Origin: Apostichopus japonicus
Taxonomy: Eukaryota > Echinodermata > Holothuroidea > Aspidochirotida > Stichopodidae
Direction of reading: 5' to 3'
NCBI RefSeq assembly: GCF_037975245.1
Contig: NC_092581.1
Span: 16,247,303 to 16,311,302, forward strand
Length of the DNA: 64,000 nucleotides
The position numbers and the translations under genes are program-made. Below the pieces are notes generated by a model. The model was not told the origin of the DNA and made no database searches. It saw only the letters and a program-made list of their open reading frames with translations. Shown here piece after piece: positions 58,701-64,000 of this stretch (position 1 is the stretch's first letter; every line of letters begins with the position of its first letter).

Positions 58701-59783
58701 TCCAAATGCTAGTAACTCCACAACCGAAAGTCAGAATTTATTCATACTTGGTATTAATGTGTTGGCAGATAGTGGGTACATGGTGATATATGTTCAAGTT
58801 GATATTTTGCATATTTATTAGGGGGCGGGATGTAAGTTGATTTTCACTCAAATAGCTTGTAAACACCATAACTGAACAACGACCAGTTGGATTGAAGTCA
58901 TACTTGGTACATATATGCGCCATAGTGAGTAGAAGAGCCCTATTGATTTTAGTGCTCATCTCAAGTCAGCAAGAGAACCTTGCTGATCAATTTAATCAAC
59001 AATGATGAAAGCTTGGGATTATAATCTCAATTGGCAAGGAATCACAATAAGCCCACTGGCTTTCTGGTTTATTTTGTTTTCTTGTTTTTTTCTCCATTAC
59101 AAAGTGACAGAAGAGTCTCAGACACAACCATCAGTATTATCCAGAACCTGCTTGTGTTAGACCCTCATACCAGAAAGACTGCCAGCGAAGTATCTGAAAT
59201 ATTAGACAACACACTTGCTGTATGGTAAGCAGAAAATGAGAAGGAGGGGTGTGGGGGAAGGGGTGTGAGTCACTGTTTAAAAGGACTATAATCATAGTAA
59301 CTCAACTTAAATTATAACTTTATGGTACCACTTAAGTTGTTTTAGTAAAATCACTTTCCAGCTGTGACATTGAGGTAGGATACCAACTGTATTATGTATT
59401 ACAAATTTATGAAGCTGTTGTGAAGTAATTTTGTGAGGGTCATTGGGTCCCAAGGAATGGTGTTGGGGGGGGGGGGGGTAGAGAGGTGGTTGATGAACCA
59501 AAACTGATATATATATATTACTATTGTAGTATTGGCTTTTAACATGGGAAAATATAAACTTTGCATATATGCAAACAAGTTTTTCTGTTCTGTTTCAATT
59601 GTATCTCATTATTTCCTTTCTACGTTAATCAGGCGTTCATTAGCCCTTCAAGGAGAGCAACTTCAAGTCGTCCCTGACATTGACGACCAAGAGGATGCAG
59701 AGCCACCTCCTGCAAAGAAAAAATGCACCAAGGTCCTCTCACCAGGCTTGTTTCTGCCAGAGTGGGAGTTAAAAGTGGACTAG
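51846..59783 (+). CDS. STK40: STK40 (SINK-homologous serine/threonine kinase, Tribbles-related), 7 coding exons
   Basis: Complete STK40 gene built from 7 exons: 51846-52763, 53224-53358, 54540-54776, 56397-56565, 57336-57480, 59105-59224 and 59633-59783. All phases agree: 1875 nt, 624 aa plus TAG. The kinase-like domain starts at GPFLIGPRLG (residue 273), with Lys306 in FYTLK, HRDLK at 435-439 and, instead of DFG, Asn-Phe-Cys at 456-458 in TNFCLGKH; the glycine loop is not canonical. These are the known STK40 pseudokinase-like features. In vertebrates STK40 is a signalling modulator linked to the COP1 E3 ligase; that role here is inference. Human STK40 has about 435 aa. This protein has about 240 extra N-terminal residues and ends soon after VVPDIDDQ, where the human protein has roughly 75-80 more. 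I chose the ATG at 51846 because MKRS matches the vertebrate MKRR start. Confidence 0.95.
53224..53358 (+). CDS. STK40: STK40 coding exon 2
   Basis: Residues 307-351, ILTLSGKKPETQDERQGKML, then LHTEYSLLSLLH and VVHHHGFFQ; nearly the human ERQGKMLLHTEYSLLSLLH. Acceptor CCACAG, donor GTATTT, 45 whole codons. Confidence 0.94.
54265..54427 (+). repeat. Dispersed 163-bp repeat, copy 1
   Basis: GCATGAGCTTTTTCCGCGAA and onward to GCTCATCCCTG. A copy at 56905-57068 is about 90% identical by eye. Its ends form an imperfect inverted repeat (GCATGAGC / GCTCATCC). In the STK40 intron between exons 2 and 3. Confidence 0.85.
54540..54776 (+). CDS. STK40: STK40 coding exon 3
   Basis: Residues 352-430, with KRLCLVLDCLVSHDF, LINLQHHVIKEKKL and VVIFRDVVKVVQSLHQ, matching human STK40. 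Acceptor ATCCAG, donor GTAGGT, 79 whole codons. Confidence 0.95.
55353..55821. mobile_element. Possible MITE with inverted ends AGCTCCCAACT
   Basis: AGCTCCCAACT at about 55353 faces AGTTGGGAGCT at about 55811. The left part has repeated GACCCGC phrases. No coding capacity or clear target-site duplication. Confidence 0.5.
56397..56565 (+). CDS. STK40: STK40 coding exon 4: catalytic-loop region
   Basis: Residues 431-487, IVHRDLKLGNMVLD, ITLTNFCLGKHL and DQRGSPAYISPDVLSG. Acceptor TTGTCAG, donor GTAAGT, phase 1. The last 47 nt plus donor are the first of four copies of a 59-bp tandem repeat that runs on into the intron. Confidence 0.95.
56517..56754. repeat. 59-bp tandem repeat covering the end of STK40 exon 4
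   Basis: Four units starting at 56519, 56578, 56637 and 56696. Unit 1 is the last 47 nt of exon 4 plus donor. Units 2 and 3 are almost identical, including GTGGTAAGTCT; unit 4 has a few changes and GTATGT. Confidence 0.95.
56905..57068 (+). repeat. Dispersed 163-bp repeat, copy 2
   Basis: Same orientation as the copy at 54265, in the STK40 intron between exons 4 and 5. Shares ACACACTGTAGCATA, AAACTGGAGCCTATACCGCA. Confidence 0.85.
57336..57480 (+). CDS. STK40: STK40 coding exon 5
   Basis: Residues 487-535, KPSDMWALGVVLFTMLYGQF and the next helices, PFYDSAPQELFRKIKAAEF. Acceptor ACGCAG, donor GTAAGT, phase 2. Confidence 0.95.
58540..58970. repeat. Spaced duplicate, two units about 300 bp apart
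   Basis: AGTTGGATTGAAGTCATAC plus GGTACATA and AGTAGAAGA, then GTGCTCATCTCA, occur at about 58582-58660 and again at about 58885-58965. In the STK40 intron between exons 5 and 6. Confidence 0.75.
59105..59224 (+). CDS. STK40: STK40 coding exon 6
   Basis: Residues 535-575, RRVSDTTISIIQNLLVLDPH then TRKTASEVSEIL; human RVSENTVCLIRKLLVLDPQ. Acceptor ACAAAG, donor GTAAGC, phase 2. Confidence 0.94.
59633..59783 (+). CDS. STK40: STK40 coding exon 7, last
   Basis: Residues 575-624, with LQVVPDIDDQ (identical to human STK40), then a divergent, Pro/Lys-containing tail and TAG at 59781-59783. Acceptor AATCAG. No convincing donor before the stop, so the vertebrate C-terminal tail appears absent. Confidence 0.9.
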
Positions 59784-62700
59784 AAACAGTTGGTTGGTTG
59801 TACACAATAACACACCGTAAGCCAGTGACCAAGGGCACATTGCTTTGGTGCTTTTGGAGTTTCCCCCTGTACCCCACCCCTTCCCACATAATACCCCCCT
59901 CCCTCTCCCATAAACCAAGTAAAAACCCAGTAAAGGTATTTTAATTCAAGTCCCTATAACTATTATTATTCGGCTGCTGCCCTCTTCCCATACCAAATAT
60001 AATTTGAGTGTCGTCATAGATGGAGGGAGATGTTTTTATTCAGTTTATATTCATATAATACTTATCCGTTCTTCTTCTTTTCTTTATGCAGATCACATTA
60101 GCAGGATTAAGTTTTCATGAGTGGTAGTGATGGTTGTTGTTGTTTGTATCTTGATTACACACTGTCCTGTTGATGATCTGTTCAAACACTTGATCATTGT
60201 TTGTGGTAATGTTGAATGTTTTTGAGGGATTTGGCAAATGATAGTAGTTGATTCAAATTAAGCTGCGTTTTTTTTTGGGGGGGGGGGGTTGGGGGGGGTT
60301 AAGTCAGTCTCTGACATGGTGGATATAGATATTACAGTTGAGATGTAATAGTGAAGTGAGATGAAAGGCAACGATCACTTTTAAGCAAAATTACAAATAG
60401 TCTCCAGGGACTAGCAGTAGCTTTGACAGCCAGGCCCAGCCCTGGGCACAATTATGTCACCAAGCCCCCCATTTGTTTGGGTAGTATTCACATTATTCTA
60501 AAGTATGATATGAAAATTCTTCATCCCATATTCTCTTGGCCCCTTTAATTTACAATCTGTTGGCTCTGAGTCAGAGTTTAAAGCTCCAGTTAACTACCAA
60601 AACTTGCAGTGCATATAATAATGCTCACATGTGATACATGGTTAATCTTTCCAGTATGTACCTTGTTTTTTAACATACTTTTACTTGCAGCTAATTGCTA
60701 GTGCCAAGAAGATATTTAGAGAAGGGCACGTGGCCCCTTGGCCCTCCTTCTTGGATCAGCCCCTGTACGAGGCCCACATTCCTTAGCTTTTACTTCTTTG
60801 TTCTTTGTCAGTGAGGCTCTTGTTCATCACGGACCTGCATATAAACTCTCCCGGTATTTAGTGTGTGTGTGTGTGACTTCAAGTTATTTAAGGCAATTCC
60901 CAATTTTATGTGGTAACCAACTTGGAAAGATTTTATTTCTAATTTTTTCCCCCTCAAAATTGCAATCAGAAATGGGCTCACGTATGTTTTTATGTGCGTT
61001 AGGGTTATGGAGAAAAATTCACTTTGTTTCTTTGGGAAGATTTCTATGAAAAGCTGATGCTATTTCATTCTGCAACAGTAACGTTAGCGCTTCAGGTACT
61101 TTAACATAGCCAATATTATTGCAATGGTGAAATATAGAACCCAGAAATGTTTCTGTATTACCTTTCATATCGCCATCTTGTTTCACTTGGATTTTACTCA
61201 ATTTTGTCGATTTGTTATCGCAAAAGACGGGTTAGGTAGGTCTGTTTAGAATAGAAATATTGTGAAAGGTGTTTGTCTTATTAATTGTTGGAGTCTAATG
61301 TACTTTTCCTAACTTTTAATGTGTCGTAAAATTTTACACTTATCAATATTTCACTAAAAAATGCACAATTAAATGTGATGACACACCATCCTGGAGTTTA
61401 TTCTACTTTCAACAAATTGTAACGGGAACGGTTAAAAAAAGGGGGAAAAAAATAGTATTTTCTGTACTTTCAACATATATATGAATGACAGTATTTTGTA
61501 CAAAGTAAAAACAGAAGGATATTATGAATAATCGTAACATACTACAACTATTCTTAACAGAGGTTTTGTTTATTAAAAATCATGTAATGAAGATATTTTG
61601 GTTAACTCATGCATATGGCGATTGATGTGTGTATGATTTAATGAAAGCCTTGTATTACAGAAAATGTTTATGACATAGAGAAAACGTTTATATTGACTAT
61701 ACTGTAATCCTATGTATATAGAATATTTTGAACTAGTAGATATTTGTGTGAGTTTGACCTATGCACTCAAAATGTAATGTTGAACATGAAATACATTTAC
61801 AAAGCTATCACAATATTTCTGAAGTTTTGCTTCTTTTTTTTTCTCTTTTTTTTTAATATCCATCTTGTATTGATTTTTGGTCGGGAAAATAGCCAAATAC
61901 TGGGGAAAATTAAACATTTAGTTAGTTAAATAACTAATAATTATATATTTTGACTTTGGGGAACCAGGTATGGGTAGGGAGGGATTTTTTTGGGGGTGGG
62001 GGGGAACAAATTGTTCCACTGGGAGGCACATAGTTGCAGGTGCAATGGCCACTCCAAATTATATGTTAGTAAAGGCCCTAGAACAAAGGAGTTAACTAAT
62101 TGTTTTTTCCTCAAGAATTCCCACATCAGATACAAAATGATTTCAAGCCCAAAAGATAAAAATTCCAATGAATTACGAAAAGCTACATTTACCTTTACAT
62201 GATCACATCAGAATCATGTAAATCTCCGTAGTTACAAGATATTTCTGTTTTGCTATACCATGGTAACGCATCTGAGGACAGGTCTTTGCCCTATGACGTA
62301 CTATACCAGTAAAATGATTTTAATTAGTATTGGCATCTGGTATTCAAAATGCGGAACAGTGTCTCCCAAATGACCACTATAGTCCAACTTACGTTAACCT
62401 CAAGATAACATGTTTAGTTCTTCTTTAGACTATTATTATATCGCACGAGGAATGTCCCTTGAGCTATGAATCTCTATATTTGTAATTATTAATTTATCAC
62501 GTCCAAACAAAATATCAAACTTCACACGATTCGCAGACTTGTAGGTTAAATGGTTAGTTGGTATCTCTGTAGTTACTGGGTATATATCTGACACCTGATT
62601 CAACACGGAAAGTCTTTTTAGAAGAAGGTAGCTAAATGATTCACGACCAGTAGGTCTATGTTTCATATCAAAACCTACTCAACATCCTATATGGACTATG

Positions 62701-63109
62701 CATATAGAAGTTATTAATTTGCTATAATAAATTATTAATTTTTTATAACAAATAGCATTATTTTAGTGCATAATTTGAGATAACAAATTAATTAACTGTC
62801 ATGGAAAATTAATACGTTTATTTGCATGGCTTTCATAGGCTACAGTACCCTTATAGGGCCCAGTGTTGAAGACATCCTTCTTAGATAGCGGTACACCAAT
62901 TTGATTAACACTGTGACTAGTACGATTCACGCTATTAAGAAAATGTAAAACATGAAAAAAGAACAAATAATAGATACACACTGATTCACACTGATTCACA
63001 CTGTGGTTCGTGTTTTACACTGAATCAGATGTCGGATATATATATCTATATTGACAAAGATATTTGTTAAAGATCTAAAAGAGATCAGTGGCAGTCCTTC
63101 GGTAGTATA
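59784..63109. other. STK40 3'UTR and downstream intergenic DNA
   Basis: No coding gene is supported. AU-rich sequence to about 61900 could be 3'UTR, but no AATAAA is found there (only ATTAAA near 61367 and 61573). G-runs at 60278 and 61990. The rest shows nothing recognisable. Confidence 0.5.
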
Positions 63110-63704
63110 CAGTGGCGTCGCCAAGGGGTGGTCTGCCGGGGGGGGGGGGGGCACGTGCCCTCCCCCAAAAAATCGTGTCCCCCAGGAGCCCCCCCCCCCT
63201 CCAGATGCGATTTGTAGTGTTAAAAAAATACCCAAACAAAAACTTCTTTTACAAAGGACGAAACATATTATGTTCATCAGTGAAACGTCCATAACCAGTT
63301 ATTTTCTCACTATCAAAGTCACAGAGGCCCGGCGTGAACCGCTAGTGTTTAAACTTCACTACTACCCCGCGTGAATTCAAATTTAAATTTCAACACTCTT
63401 ATTTAAAAACATTATCAAAGCAAAAGGGTTTAATTTCCATGTTTTTTTATCCTCCTCAAGTAATAAACATATAGATCGGACATACTAAGCCCGAAAATTA
63501 TTGAACATAAAGTTACCTCAAGTTGCAAAATATACCACCAGAATGCATTTAAGGACCCTTAGGCTTAATTGATCAAAAATAGGTCGGGGACACTCCATCC
63601 CCTTAGACCCGCCCCAGAACGGCATTCACAAATAAACATTATGCCCCTATATAAGTGCTGTGCCCTACCGGTGTCCCCCAATGAAATGTCTAGCAACGCC
63701 ACTG
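63110..63704. mobile_element. hAT-like non-autonomous element, 595 bp
   Basis: Ends CAGTGGCGTCGCCA and, inverse, CAGTGGCGTTGCTA; flanks GTAGTATA / GTAGTTTG (6 of 8). Left end carries a long G-run and GCACGTGCCCTCCCCC, shared with the element at 47165. Confidence 0.72.
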
Positions 63705-64000
63705 GTAGTTTGGGCAGGGTATGGAGGCGAATGGTGAGTATCGCGCCTGACGGGAAGGGTTGGAATTATTTCCACTTGAAAATAATCTTTTAAAATGAAA
63801 CGACGTATCTCACTTTATTAATCAATCAAAAATGGTAGGCATATATAGATCACCTTTGTTAGAAGTGATTATGTTCACTGTAATGGAATCGTCTGAGAAC
63901 TTGTTTTAAAATGTTCCAACATTCCGTTCGATGTCGTCAACGTGCCCGGTTTACGGTGGAATTAAATAACCTCTTTCGAGTCGTAACATTGCATAACATT

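Noticed and set aside
63051-63374. Pro/Gly-rich ORFs on both strands
   Set aside because: Produced by the G- and C-runs at the end of the hAT-like element at 63110.

Overview
This is an animal nuclear genome window. It is AT-rich, with GT-AG introns, small in-phase exons, tRNA-derived SINEs, miniature DNA transposons, satellites and AT microsatellites. The protein sequences are metazoan, and the repeat style suggests an invertebrate deuterostome, most likely an echinoderm such as a sea cucumber. The species assignment is inference; no marker gene settles it.

Two protein-kinase genes are read divergently. The minus-strand gene runs from 43481 down to about 1942. It is a complete apoptosis signal-regulating kinase (ASK1/MAP3K5 family). 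I could chain 34 coding exons with every splice phase matching (3801 nt, 1266 residues). In order they encode the N-terminal redox-sensor/thioredoxin-binding domain, the TPR-like central regulatory region, the PH-like domain, the kinase, a 14-3-3 binding motif, a conserved C-terminal helical block, a coiled coil and a SAM-like domain. The plus-strand gene runs from 51846 to 59783. It is STK40 (SINK-homologous, Tribbles-related), with 7 coding exons and 624 residues, including a long N-terminal extension and a short C-terminus compared with vertebrate STK40. Both are signalling regulators: ASK activates the JNK/p38 cascades, and STK40 is known in vertebrates as a signalling modulator linked to the COP1 E3 ligase. 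Nothing here shows that the two genes act together.

Layout: 1-1941 is the 3' flank of ASK and holds a 73-bp satellite. 1942-43481 is ASK, whose introns contain a 34-bp satellite with a 179-bp higher-order repeat, a TTAA-flanked MITE, SINEs, a hammerhead-like repeat family, an L2/CR1-type LINE fragment nested in a MITE, and a 303-bp tandem amplification of that junction. 43482-51845 is intergenic and includes a 2.6-kb hAT-like element with a perfect 8-bp target-site duplication. 51846-59783 is STK40. 59784-64000 is the probable STK40 3'UTR followed by intergenic DNA with another hAT-like element.

The most unusual signal occurs in both genes. At three separate exons (ASK exons 15 and 21, STK40 exon 4) the last part of the exon together with its 5' splice site has been tandemly copied into the intron that follows. 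This leaves one to three downstream decoy exon ends, most with an intact GT. None has a period divisible by three. A second unusual signal is a dispersed repeat that folds like a stem-III-poor hammerhead ribozyme.
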